From Polyangium sp. 6x1 (GTDB taxonomy: Bacteria > Myxococcota_A > Polyangia > Polyangiales > Polyangiaceae): a stretch of DNA of 64,000 nt. This document shows positions 52,754-61,371 of the stretch, one piece after another. Positions within the stretch are counted from its first letter, which is position 1. Every line of letters begins with the position of its first letter. A program made the translations under genes and the position numbers. The DNA lies in assembly GCF_029946515.1 (NCBI RefSeq), contig NZ_JARZHH010000022.1:62001-126000 (forward strand), in the 5' to 3' direction. The notes beneath the pieces are model-generated. The model saw only the letters and a program-made list of their open reading frames with translations, was not told the DNA's origin and made no database searches.

Positions 52754-53713
52754 TCACTTGCAGGGATCGCACATGGGACCGCCGCAATCGATGCCGGTCT
52801 CCTCACCATTTTGCAGGGCGTCCGTGCAGCTCGGCGCGGCGCAGAAGACGTCCATGCAGACGCCGCTCTGGCAGTCCGTCGGGAGCTGGCAGCCCTCGTC
52901 CGTGGCGCAGGGCGGGCAATCGGCGCCGCCGCAATCATAGCCGGTCTCGTTACCGTTCTTCACGGTGTCCGTGCAGGTCGGCGCGGCGCACATGCCGCCC
53001 GTGCAGACGCCGCTCTTGCATTGCGAGCCGTTCGTGCAGGTCTTGCCGTCCTCGCAGGGGAGGCAATTGCCACCGCAATCGACGTCGCCCTCGCCCGGGT
53101 TCTTGATCCCGTTGCTGCAGTTGATGCCGACGCAGACGCCCTGCATGCACATCTGGTTGCCGCTGAAACAGCCCTGCACGCCGTCGATGCATTGCACGCA
53201 CTGGCCCGTGTCGTTGCAGATGCCCGCCGCGGAGCAGAGGAAGCCCTGCGTCTGGACGTTGTGCAGCGCGACGCCCTCGGCGCAGACGTCGTCGGTGCAC
53301 TCGTTGCCGTCGTTGTAGACGTCGTCGTCGTTGTTGACGGGCGCCGGCTGCGCGTTCGCGTCACATCGCATTTCCTGGCAATCGCCGTAGACCTGCGACG
53401 GCAGCGGCGTGCCCTCCGGCTGCAGGGCCTTGCGGACACACTTGCCCGACTCGCACGCGGGCTCGCCGCAGAAGTTCGCCGTGCCCTCGTTCGTGCAGTC
53501 CGCCGGCGTCGTGCACTCGGGGGACACACCGCCACCCGCGCCGCCCATGCCACCCGTGCTGCCGCCGCCGCCCGCGCCGCCGCCGCCCGCCGCGCCGCTC
53601 GACGAGCTCGACGTCGGGTTGTTGGAGCTGGGTTCATCCCCACAGCCGACCGCGGACGCCGCAATCGTCGCGCCGAGGATACAAGCGATCATCCAAGCTC
53701 GTTCGATTCTCAT
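52754..53713 (-). CDS. Cysteine-rich lipoprotein B of the array
   Basis: 319 residues. Signal with lipobox AVGC, a Ser/Gly linker (SSSSSGAAGGGGAGGGG), then QVYGDCQEMRCDANA with DVYNDGNECTDDVC and three or four DCGG modules: GEGDVDCGGNCLPC, NETGYDCGGADCPPC and EETGIDCGGPMCDPC, with QCKSGVCTGGMC and DCQSGVCMDVFC between them. Start chosen at ATG 53713 because the signal peptide begins there; GGGAGGA lies 11 bases upstream. Ends in its own terminator, so it is probably transcribed separately from lipoprotein A. Confidence 0.8.
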   Translation of the reverse strand: MRIERAWMIACILGATIAASAVGCGDEPSSNNPTSSSSSGAAGGGGAGGGGSTGGMGGAGGGVSPECTTPADCTNEGTANFCGEPACESGKCVRKALQPEGTPLPSQVYGDCQEMRCDANAQPAPVNNDDDVYNDGNECTDDVCAEGVALHNVQTQGFLCSAAGICNDTGQCVQCIDGVQGCFSGNQMCMQGVCVGINCSNGIKNPGEGDVDCGGNCLPCEDGKTCTNGSQCKSGVCTGGMCAAPTCTDTVKNGNETGYDCGGADCPPCATDEGCQLPTDCQSGVCMDVFCAAPSCTDALQNGEETGIDCGGPMCDPCK

Positions 53714-53932
53714 GGCAAAGCATTCCTCCCGGGCCGCGTCGCCCGCGGCTCTCTCGACGCCGAGGCGCGAGCCCCCGCGCGCGCGCCTTCCGGAAAAGAA
53801 ACGCGCGCCCTCGCCGACGGGAGGCCGCCTGCGAGGGCGTGAGGGCTCGGACCTTGGTTTACGTCCGTGACAGTTGAACGGCTGCACGATAGCGCAAGAG
53901 GCCAGCGCGCGGGGTGGAGATTCGCGCGCGGC

Positions 53933-54967
53933 TCAGGGCTCGGAGCATTTCGCCTTGCAGGTGCCGCCGCAGTCGACGCCGCCCTCGGCGCCGTTCTGGG
54001 TGGCGTCGGAGCAGGTGGCCGCCGCGCACTTCGCGCCCTGGCAGACGCCCGTGGCGCAGTCCTCGGGGACCTTGCACCCGGACCCGACGCTGGTCGGCGG
54101 GCACGTCGGGCCGCCGAAGTCGGGGGAGGTCTCGGCGCCGTTCAAGGAGCCGTCGGTGCACGACGCCGCCGAGCACGTCTTCGCGGCGGGATCACAGACG
54201 GCCTCGATGCAGTCGAGCGGCCCGTTGCAGACGCCGCCGACGTCGCAGGGCGCGCAGGCGGTGCCGCCGCAGTCGATGTCGGTCTCGCTGCCGTTCTTCA
54301 CGCCGTCCTTGCACGTCATCGGCACGCACTTGTTGACGGCGACGTCGAGCGTCTCGATGTCCTTGTAATTCTTCGCCTCGACGCAGGTGCTGCCGTTCGG
54401 GCATTCATTGGCGGGGCCACCGACGTTGCAGCGCACGCACTGGCCGGCGTCGTTGCATTTGACGTTGTTGCCGCAGGAGAAGCCGGCCTCCTGGTTGATG
54501 TGCTGCATCTCCCCGTTCATGCACGTGTCGAGCGTGCAGGGGTTGCCGTCGTCGTACCGGTCGTTCGTGTCCTCGATCTGCATGACGCCGCCGTTCGCGT
54601 CACACACGGCGCGCTTGCAGTCGCCATACGTCTGGCTGTCGAGGACGACGCCTTCCTGCAGGAGGACGATCATTCCACAGGCGCCCCCGTCGCAGGTGCG
54701 GACGCCACAGGGGGAGTCGATGCCGGGGCACTCGGAGCGCACGCAGGTGTCCCCGCTGCCCCCGCCCGTGCTCGAGCCGCCGGCCGTGCCGCCCGTGCCG
54801 CCGCCACCCACGCCGCCCACGCCGCCCGCGCCGCCCACGCCGCCGCCCGCGCCGCCGGTGCCCGAGCCGCTCGGGTTGCCCGGGTTCGGGTCGGTCCCGC
54901 AAGCCGCTGCCAAAGAAGACAGCCCCGCGATCAAGAGGGGCCAAATCCAAGCTCGTCCGATTTGCAT
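53933..54967 (-). CDS. Cysteine-rich lipoprotein C of the array
   Basis: 344 residues. Signal with lipobox AAAC, a Gly-rich linker of about 45 residues, an extra N-terminal cysteine unit (CVRSECPGIDSPCGVRTC), the array signature QTYGDCKRAVCDANG with DRYDDGNPCTLDTC, and several DCGG-type modules. One module reads ETSPDFGGPTCPP, so the Asp-Cys pair has become Asp-Phe. Start at ATG 54967, with GGAGGAG 10 bases upstream. Same predicted location and unknown function as its neighbours. Confidence 0.8.
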   Translation of the reverse strand: MQIGRAWIWPLLIAGLSSLAAACGTDPNPGNPSGSGTGGAGGGVGGAGGVGGVGGGGTGGTAGGSSTGGGSGDTCVRSECPGIDSPCGVRTCDGGACGMIVLLQEGVVLDSQTYGDCKRAVCDANGGVMQIEDTNDRYDDGNPCTLDTCMNGEMQHINQEAGFSCGNNVKCNDAGQCVRCNVGGPANECPNGSTCVEAKNYKDIETLDVAVNKCVPMTCKDGVKNGSETDIDCGGTACAPCDVGGVCNGPLDCIEAVCDPAAKTCSAASCTDGSLNGAETSPDFGGPTCPPTSVGSGCKVPEDCATGVCQGAKCAAATCSDATQNGAEGGVDCGGTCKAKCSEP

Positions 54968-55023
54968 GTTTCGAAGCTCCTCCACGCCGAACGCGGCGTC
55001 CTCAATCGTTCACCTGGGAGCGA

Positions 55024-55062
55024 GAAGCCCCGCGCCTACGCCCTCCCGGACGGCGGGGCTTC
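55024..55062 (-). terminator. Possible terminator after lipoprotein D
   Basis: GAAGCCCCGC (55024-55033) and GCGGGGCTTC (55053-55062) form a 10-bp stem with a 19-base loop between the stop of lipoprotein D and the start of lipoprotein C. No clear T-run, so tentative. Confidence 0.35.
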
Positions 55063-55079
55063 CACGCAAGACGAGTTCC

Positions 55080-55976
55080 CTATTTCTCGCAACTGCCATT
55101 TTTGCACGACAAACCGGCCTGGCAATCGTCGGGGACGAGGCAACCAACGCCTTCGGGGCACTTCTTCGGGTCCGCCATATCCTTGGCGCAGGTCCCGCCG
55201 CAATCCGGGCCGGTCTCGTCGCCAGTCTTCAGCGTATCCTTGCAGGTCGGCACCTGGCATACATTGCCCATACATACCCCTTCCCCTTCGCAATCGGTGC
55301 GCTTCGTGCAGGCCTTACCGGCCACACAAGGGACGCAGGGACCGCCACAATCCATGTCCGTCTCGCCGTTGGCGGTGTCCGCAGCTCCATTCGAGCAATG
55401 CGTGGGGACGCACTTCCCGATGTCCGTCGCGCACTTCATGCCGTTGCACTGGCTGTCTTCCGTGCACTCGATGCACTTGAGGGCGCTGCACAGGCCGCCG
55501 GTCTTCCCCCACTTCGTCGTGCACGGCTCGGCGGTGGACTGCGGGTTCGTCCACGCGCTGCATCCATCCGCGTAGCACGGGTTCCCCCAGTCGTAGATGT
55601 CGCTCGGGGCATCGGCCTGCGTGATCGTGCCCGAGAGGTCGCACTCCCGCTGCTTGCAATCGCCGTACACCTGCGCGCCGATGGGCGTGCCTGGCATGTG
55701 CACGGTCGCATAGAGACACATGTCGTTGTTGCACGTGCCGCCAATCCGGCATTCGCTGTCCGCGCAGTCGCCGTTGTCGGTGCAACCCGACATGCCGCCG
55801 TCGCCTGCACTGCCGCCGTTGCCGCTGCCGCCCATCCCGCCGCCGGTTCCGCCGTTGCCGCCGCTGTCGGACGACTTGTTGTACGTATAGACGTCGAACT
55901 CGACGCACCCCGCCGGCACGGAGAGAGCGGATGCGAGAGCGAGCGGAACGACCAAGAGCCAAGACATTCGGTTCAT
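55080..55976 (-). CDS. Cysteine-rich lipoprotein D of the array
   Basis: 298 residues. Start MNRMSWLLVVPLALASALS gives a signal peptide with lipobox-like PAGC, then a Gly-rich linker (SGGNGGTGGGMGGSGNGG) and the same modules as lipoprotein A: QVYGDCKQRECD, DIYDWGNPCY, KCIECTED, ETDMDCGGPCVPC and DETGPDCGG. From 55280 to 55713 the DNA is almost identical to 52000-52433 in lipoprotein A, while signal, linker and ends differ. GGGAG is about 10 bases before ATG. First gene of the row on the minus strand. Confidence 0.8.
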   Translation of the reverse strand: MNRMSWLLVVPLALASALSVPAGCVEFDVYTYNKSSDSGGNGGTGGGMGGSGNGGSAGDGGMSGCTDNGDCADSECRIGGTCNNDMCLYATVHMPGTPIGAQVYGDCKQRECDLSGTITQADAPSDIYDWGNPCYADGCSAWTNPQSTAEPCTTKWGKTGGLCSALKCIECTEDSQCNGMKCATDIGKCVPTHCSNGAADTANGETDMDCGGPCVPCVAGKACTKRTDCEGEGVCMGNVCQVPTCKDTLKTGDETGPDCGGTCAKDMADPKKCPEGVGCLVPDDCQAGLSCKNGSCEK

Positions 55977-56026
55977 CGATGGCTTCTCCCTGCCCCGCCC
56001 GGCGCCCGCAGGCGCACGGCAGGCCA

Positions 56027-56115
56027 GCCCGGGCAGTTCGTTAGGAAGGTGCCCCGCCGAAGGCGCGAAGGCCGAAGGTCGGCCGTCACGCAGTAGGCTT
56101 GCCCGGGCAGTTCGT
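56027..56115 (+). repeat. Direct repeats around a GCCGAAGG-rich palindrome
   Basis: GCCCGGGCAGTTCGT occurs at 56027-56041 and 56101-56115, extending to 21 bases with two mismatches. Between them lie GCCGAAGGCGCGAAGG and further GCCGAAGG units with partial dyad symmetry. This sits in the 317-base divergent gap between lipoprotein D and the MoxR gene and is not part of a visible ORF. Confidence 0.5.
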
Positions 56116-56293
56116 CGGGACACGTCGCAGACGATGGTAGCGAATCGGGCTCGGCAACGCGAGCCTCCGGCGAACTTCGAGCCGGGATCCGGCGCAACGG
56201 CGGCAAGACCACGAGGGCACCCCGTTTCACCGCGTCGCGAGGGCCGCACGGGAGACGGGCCGGATTGACGCGGTGAATGCGCCCAGGTAGCGC

Positions 56294-57469
56294 TTGCCAG
56301 AGCCGTTCCACGCCGGGCGGCGAGAAGCGATCCGCGTGGCCGAATCCGTCCTCCGTCCCGCCGCAGAGGTGCTCTTTCGCGAGGAGCTCGACGCCCTCGC
56401 CGCCGCCGACACGCACCCGAAGCCACGAGGCTTCCGGCTGTCGCCGCGGATGATCCGCACGTTCATCCTGGGCTCGGGCGACGCGAAGCTCCCGAGGCCG
56501 GGAGGCGAAGGCGAGATCGCCGTGACGCAGAAGTTCTTCGGCGACGACGCGCTCGTCGAGCGCGCGATCGTGACGCTCGCCTCGCCCCGCGCGCTCCTGC
56601 TCGTCGGCGAGCCGGGGACGGCGAAGTCGATGCTGTCGGAGCTGCTCGCCGCGGCCGCGACCGGGACGAGCCTGCTCACGGTGCAAGGCAGCGCGGCCAC
56701 GACCGAGGATCAGATCAAGTACACGTGGAACTACGCGCTGCTCCTGGCGAAAGGCCCGGTGCGGGAGGCGCTCGTGCCCTCGCCGCTCTTCGCCGCGATG
56801 CGCGAGGGCCGGATCGCGCGCTTCGAGGAGCTGACGCGTTGCCCCGTGGAGGTGCAGGACAGCCTCGTGGGCATCCTGTCCGACAAGGTGCTCCGCGTGC
56901 CGGAGCTCGAAGGCGAGGACGGGATCCTGTTCGCGCGGGAGGGCTTCAACTTGATCGCCACGGCGAACGCGCGGGACCGCGGGGTGAACGAGATGAGCGC
57001 GGCGCTCCGGCGGCGGTTCAACTTCGAGTCGGTGCGGCCGATCCGGGATCCGTTCGTGGAGATGGCGCTCGTCGAGCGCGAGGTGCAAAAGCAGCTCGCG
57101 GCGGCAGGGGCGAGCGTGCCCGTGCCGCGGGACGCGGTGGAGCTCGTGGTGACGACGTTCCAGGAGCTCCGCGCGGGGCGCAGCCGCGAGGGCGTGCACC
57201 TCGATCGACCCGAGGCGCCGCTGTCGACGGCCGAGGCGATCGCGACGCTGCACGCGGCCGCGCTGCACGCGCATTACTACGGGACGGGGAGGCTCGGGGC
57301 CGAGGAGGTGGCCTCGCATCTCGCGGGCGCGGCGACGCTCGACGCGGCCGAGGACACGGCGAAGCTCGAGCGGTACGTGGAGACGGTGGTGCGCGATCGG
57401 GCGGCGCGGCACGGCGGCCCGTGGGGCGCGCTGCTCGAGGCGTGGCGCAACATCGGCCGCGCGCGATGA
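56294..57469 (+). CDS. MoxR-type AAA ATPase
   Basis: About 391 residues from TTG 56294; GTG 56336 is an alternative. The AAA+ core has Walker A LVGEPGTAKSM (about residues 104-111), an atypical Walker B in IARFEELTR (Glu where Asp is usual), sensor 1 NLIATANARDRGVNEM and the arginine finger ALRRRFNF. MoxR ATPases act as chaperones, often with VWA partners. The stop overlaps the ATG of the DUF5682 gene (ATGA). MoxR plus DUF5682 commonly occurs with VWA and SWIM-domain genes; neither is adjacent here. Confidence 0.88.
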   Translation: MPEPFHAGRREAIRVAESVLRPAAEVLFREELDALAAADTHPKPRGFRLSPRMIRTFILGSGDAKLPRPGGEGEIAVTQKFFGDDALVERAIVTLASPRALLLVGEPGTAKSMLSELLAAAATGTSLLTVQGSAATTEDQIKYTWNYALLLAKGPVREALVPSPLFAAMREGRIARFEELTRCPVEVQDSLVGILSDKVLRVPELEGEDGILFAREGFNLIATANARDRGVNEMSAALRRRFNFESVRPIRDPFVEMALVEREVQKQLAAAGASVPVPRDAVELVVTTFQELRAGRSREGVHLDRPEAPLSTAEAIATLHAAALHAHYYGTGRLGAEEVASHLAGAATLDAAEDTAKLERYVETVVRDRAARHGGPWGALLEAWRNIGRAR

Positions 57470-59952
57470 ACCTCGAGGGCGTCGGAGCGCCGGCGGAGAC
57501 GCGCGCCGAGGTGGCGAAGCGGCTCGGATTGTCGAGCGCGCTCGCCTTCTTCCCGGTGCGCCACCAGAGCCCGACGTGCGCGGCGAAGCTCGAAGCGTTC
57601 CTGCCGAGCTTCGCGCCGGACGTGATCCTCGTGGAGCTGCCCGCGCGGTTCGAGGAGCACCTCGAAGCGCTGCTCGATCCGGAGAGCCGCGCGCCGTTCG
57701 CGCTCTGCGCGATGACCGAAAGCAAGAGCCCCCGCTTCGTCGCGCGGCGGGACGGGAGCCGCGCACCGGAGGCGCCGCGATCGCGGGCGTACTACCCGTT
57801 CTGCGACTACTCGCCCGAGCTCGTGGCGATGCGCTTCGCGAAGGCGAGCGGCGCCGAGGTGCGCTTCATCGATCGGCTGGATCCGTTTGGCGAGGTGGAG
57901 ACGGACGCGGGCGAGGACGACCTGCCCTCGGCGGAGCAGGCGCTCGGCGAGCGGCTCGGGCGAGACGCAGGCGCGTGGTTCGGGCGGAGCCGGTTCACGG
58001 CGGCGCTCTGCGCGCGGGCGGGCGTGCGGGACTTCGACGAGCTGTGGGAGGCGCTGTTCGAGCAAGGAAGCTGGGACGAGAGCCCCGAGGGCTGGGCGCT
58101 CGCGGTGGGCACGTACGCGCTCGCGACGCGGCGGACGTTCGGGCAGGAGGAGCTCGAAGCGGACGGGACGCTGTTTCGCGAGCGGTTCATGGCGGCGAAG
58201 ATCGCGGAGAGCGCGGCGCAGAAAGGGAAGCGCGTGCTCGTCGTCGCAGGGGCGCTGCACGTGGTCGCGCTCGGCGCCGCGCGGGAGACGTTGCCCGAGC
58301 TCAGGCGGGCGCCGAAGGACGACGCGGAGGCGGTGGTGCGGCTCGTGCCGTACACGTTCCCGCGGCTCGACGCGCTGCTCGGGTACGCGCCGGGGATGAG
58401 CGGGCCGGCGTTCTACCAGCACGTGTGGGAGGCGCGGGCGGAGGCGGATCCGTTCGCGCAGGCGGCGGAGCGGGTCCTTCTGGAGACGATCCGGCGGGCG
58501 CGGGCCGAGGGCGACGCGCTCGGCCCGGCCGACGCGATCGCGGCGCTCGCGTTCGCGCGGGAGCTCGCGTCGCTGCGGGGACGGCCGAGGATCGGGCGGG
58601 CCGAGGTGATCGAGGCCGCGACGAGCTGCTTCGTGAAAGGCGAGCTGCGCGTCGCGGGGCGGCGGGTCGTCGCGGCGCTCGGTGAGGCGCTGCGCGGCAG
58701 CCGCATGGGCAAGCTCGGGCCGACGGCAGGTCCGAGCGCGATCACGCGCGACTTCCGGGAGACGGCCGAGGCGCTGGGGCTCCTGCCCTCGGCGGGGCCG
58801 CCGCGGGGGATCGAGCTCTCGCTTGCGACGTCGAGGAAGGCGCGGCGCTGCTCGTGGTTTCTGCATCGCACGACGTGGCTCGGGCTCGGGTTCGCGACGC
58901 AGATCGGGGCGGGCGACGCGGAGGAGGGCGCTGAAGGCGGCCCCAAGCCCCAAGCGTCGACCGAGCTCGAGGCGGCGACGGAGCGCTGGACCGTGGCGTA
59001 CGCGCCGGAGGTGGACGCGCGGCTGCTCGATCTCGCGGCGGAAGGGGCGAGCATCGAGGAGGCGGCGGCGCGGCTGCTCGCACGCGCGGCGCGGGAAGGC
59101 GAAGGCCGGGCGGGGGCGATCGCGGCGTGCGTGGGGCGAGGCGTGCGCATGGGGCTCGAAGGCGTCTGCCGGCGGCTCACGCCGGCGCTCGAGGCCGCGA
59201 TCGGCGCGGACGAGGATCCGCGGTCGCTCCTCGAAGCGGCGCGGAAGCTCCGGCGGGTGCGGGCGATGCGGGCGCGGCTCGGCCTCCCGCGGGCGGCGTG
59301 GCTCGATGCGCTCGGGCGCGCGGCGTACGAGGAGGGGACGCGCAGGCTCGGGCGGCTCGCGCAGACATCGGGGGCGCGGGCCGTGGAGGTGCCGCCGCTG
59401 CTCGCGGATCTCGGGGGGGCGACGCTCGCGGGTGACGGGATGGGCCCGGCGCGAGAGCTCTTGCTCGCGAAGGCGCGTGCGGCGCGGGAGATCGCGCGGG
59501 CGACGTCGCCGCTCGTGCTGGGGGCGCTCGATGGGCTGCTCGTGAGCCTCGGCGAGGGGCGGGGCTCGGAGCTCGGCGCGCATTTCGAAGCGGCGCGGGG
59601 GCGGCCCGAGGCGAAGGGCGCGTACCTCGAAGGCCTGCTCGCGCTCTCGCCGCGCGCGCTGCTCGACGAGCCGTCGCTGCTCGAAGCGCTCGTCGCGCAC
59701 GTCTCCTCGGGCAGCTTCGAGGGCTTCCTCGCGTCGCTCCCGTCCTTGCGCCGCGCCCTCGCGCGGCTCGGCCCGCGCGAGCTCGAGGAGATCTCTTCCC
59801 GTGCCGCGAAGGTGCTCGGCCTCGGCGCCTCCGAGGCGCGGATTGTCTCGCCCTTGCCGCCCGAGGAGGTGGCGCGGCTCTCGGCCTGGGAGCTTCGATG
59901 GCTCGAAGCCGAGGCGGCGTGGGCGGGCCCCTCCGCGGAGCCGAATCGCTGA
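57466..59952 (+). CDS. DUF5682-family protein
   Basis: 828 residues. The N-terminal domain (about 20-300) has FFPVRHQSPTCAAKL, PDVILVELPARFEEHL, YYPFCDYSPELVA and VLVVAGALHVVAL, which fits the DUF5682 family with a TraB/ChaN-like fold. The rest is Ala/Arg/Leu-rich and helical, typical for this family. No membrane helix. Translationally coupled to the MoxR ATPase. The pair is part of a widespread MoxR-VWA-associated cluster of unknown function, suspected of a role in conflict or stress, but the VWA and SWIM partners are missing here. Confidence 0.85.
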   Translation: MNLEGVGAPAETRAEVAKRLGLSSALAFFPVRHQSPTCAAKLEAFLPSFAPDVILVELPARFEEHLEALLDPESRAPFALCAMTESKSPRFVARRDGSRAPEAPRSRAYYPFCDYSPELVAMRFAKASGAEVRFIDRLDPFGEVETDAGEDDLPSAEQALGERLGRDAGAWFGRSRFTAALCARAGVRDFDELWEALFEQGSWDESPEGWALAVGTYALATRRTFGQEELEADGTLFRERFMAAKIAESAAQKGKRVLVVAGALHVVALGAARETLPELRRAPKDDAEAVVRLVPYTFPRLDALLGYAPGMSGPAFYQHVWEARAEADPFAQAAERVLLETIRRARAEGDALGPADAIAALAFARELASLRGRPRIGRAEVIEAATSCFVKGELRVAGRRVVAALGEALRGSRMGKLGPTAGPSAITRDFRETAEALGLLPSAGPPRGIELSLATSRKARRCSWFLHRTTWLGLGFATQIGAGDAEEGAEGGPKPQASTELEAATERWTVAYAPEVDARLLDLAAEGASIEEAAARLLARAAREGEGRAGAIAACVGRGVRMGLEGVCRRLTPALEAAIGADEDPRSLLEAARKLRRVRAMRARLGLPRAAWLDALGRAAYEEGTRRLGRLAQTSGARAVEVPPLLADLGGATLAGDGMGPARELLLAKARAAREIARATSPLVLGALDGLLVSLGEGRGSELGAHFEAARGRPEAKGAYLEGLLALSPRALLDEPSLLEALVAHVSSGSFEGFLASLPSLRRALARLGPRELEEISSRAAKVLGLGASEARIVSPLPPEEVARLSAWELRWLEAEAAWAGPSAEPNR

Positions 59953-59997
59953 CGGCGCGGCCTCGCGGGCGGATACGATGCGGGGCGAGGTGACGAC

Positions 59998-60537
59998 GTG
60001 AGCGGGACGAAGAGAAGCTTGGCGACGCTGCTCGGCGCGGCGCTGCTCGCGGCTGCAGCGGTCGCGTCGGCGGACGTGGTCGCCGACGGGCCCACGCGCG
60101 AGCAGATCCGCGCGATTCGACCGGTGCGCGAGAGCAAGAAGGAGCTGCGCGAGGACCGGAAGGAGCTGCGCGAGGACCGCAAGGAGCTCCGCGAGGATCG
60201 CAAAGCGGGCGCGGATGCGAAGGAGCTTCGCGAGGACAAGAAAGAGATCCGCGAAGACAAGAAGGAGCTGCGCGAGGATCGCAAGGCGAAGCGCGAGGCG
60301 AGGCGCAAGGAGCTGCGCGAGAAGTGGGGCGACGTGGTGAAGCGGCCGGGGGCGCGCGCGGAGCTCGAGGTGCACGCGCGTCGACTCGCGCGGCTCGCGC
60401 AGGCGCGGAAGGTGGCGGAGGCGGACGGCAAGAAGGAGCTCGTCGCGCGCATCGACAAGCTCGTCGAGAAGGAAAACGCGCGTCACCAGCGCGCGATGAA
60501 ACGGCTTACGGAGAAGGGTCCGGGAGGTGCGCCGTGA
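59998..60537 (+). CDS. Exported coiled-coil protein with KELRED repeats
   Basis: 179 residues. Signal peptide (cleavage near VASA-DVV). Residues 47-105 consist of about eight copies of a 7-residue KELREDR/KEIREDK unit, which should form one long charged helix or coiled coil. The C-terminal part is also helical (RLARLAQARKVAEADG). Likely a periplasmic spacer or scaffold. GTG start. Its stop overlaps the GTG of the next lipoprotein gene (GTGA), so the two are co-translated. Confidence 0.72.
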   Translation: MSGTKRSLATLLGAALLAAAAVASADVVADGPTREQIRAIRPVRESKKELREDRKELREDRKELREDRKAGADAKELREDKKEIREDKKELREDRKAKREARRKELREKWGDVVKRPGARAELEVHARRLARLAQARKVAEADGKKELVARIDKLVEKENARHQRAMKRLTEKGPGGAP

Positions 60538-60815
60538 GGAACGCCGTGCTCGCTTGCCTTCTGGCGCTCGCCTTCGCGGCGGGCTGCGAACAGAAAAAAG
60601 AAGAGGCCCCGGCCGCGCCCGCGGCGCCGCAAAAGCCGTCCGCGGAGCTGCCGAGGCCGCCCGTGGGGATCGCGCCGCCCGTGGACGAGAAGACGACCGC
60701 GGCCGAGGACGATCTTCCGACGCAGGAGGATTTTGAAGAGGAGGCCGAGAAGGACATCGGCTCCACGACCGTCGAGGCCGAGGTCGACAAGCTCGAAAAA
60801 GAGATCGGCGAGTGA
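60534..60815 (+). CDS. Small acidic lipoprotein
   Basis: 93 residues from GTG 60534. Signal peptide with lipobox FAAGC (LALAFAAGCEQK), then a Pro/Ala linker and an acidic helix-prone tail (EDFEEEAEKDIGSTTVEAE). GGGAGG lies about 8 bases upstream. The GTG overlaps the TGA of the coiled-coil gene. The acidic tail next to a basic/acidic coiled-coil protein suggests the two may interact. Function unknown. Confidence 0.65.
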   Translation: MRNAVLACLLALAFAAGCEQKKEEAPAAPAAPQKPSAELPRPPVGIAPPVDEKTTAAEDDLPTQEDFEEEAEKDIGSTTVEAEVDKLEKEIGE

Positions 60816-60885
60816 GGGGCCGCGCGCCGACCCGCCTTCGGGCCCCGCTCGACGCGCCGCTTTCACTTTGCTACCCCTTTTCCCG

Positions 60886-61356
60886 ATGAGCTCGCTCAAG
60901 GTCGGGGATCGCGCTCCGGAGATCGACGCGCAGACGACGGCGGGCGACCGGTTCGTCCTCTCCAAGCAAGAGGGGCTTTGCACGGTCGTGTACTTCTACC
61001 CGAAGGCGTTCACGCCGGTGTGCACAGGCGAAACCAAGGCCTTCCGGGACAACTACAACGAGCTCCAGCTCGCCGGCGCGAACCTCGTCGGCGTGAGCAC
61101 GGACGACGGCGACACGCAGTGCAAGTTCGCCGGCGATCTCGACCTGCCGTTCCCCCTCATCGGGGACGCGGACAAACGCATCGCGCGCGCCTACGACGTG
61201 CTCTGGCCGCTCGTGGGTGTGGCGCAGCGATACACGTTCGTCGTGAGCCCGGAGATGGTCGTCGAGGCGATCTTCCACCACGAGCTCAGCGCGCAGAAAC
61301 ACCGCGACGACGTGCTGCGCTTCGTGCACGCGAAGTTCGAAGCGCAGCGGGCGTAG
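60886..61356 (+). CDS. Peroxiredoxin (AhpC/TSA, BCP-type)
   Basis: 156 residues. Thioredoxin fold with the peroxidatic cysteine in AFTPVCTGET (about residue 47), preceded by VVYFYPKAF and followed by FRDNY. A second cysteine in GDTQCKFAGDL (about 82) could be the resolving one, although BCP/PrxQ proteins often have it five residues after the first. Reduces peroxides in the cytoplasm. No clear ribosome binding site before ATG 60886. 70 bases after the small lipoprotein gene. Confidence 0.9.
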   Translation: MSSLKVGDRAPEIDAQTTAGDRFVLSKQEGLCTVVYFYPKAFTPVCTGETKAFRDNYNELQLAGANLVGVSTDDGDTQCKFAGDLDLPFPLIGDADKRIARAYDVLWPLVGVAQRYTFVVSPEMVVEAIFHHELSAQKHRDDVLRFVHAKFEAQRA

Positions 61357-61371
61357 CGCTTCAGCAGGCTG

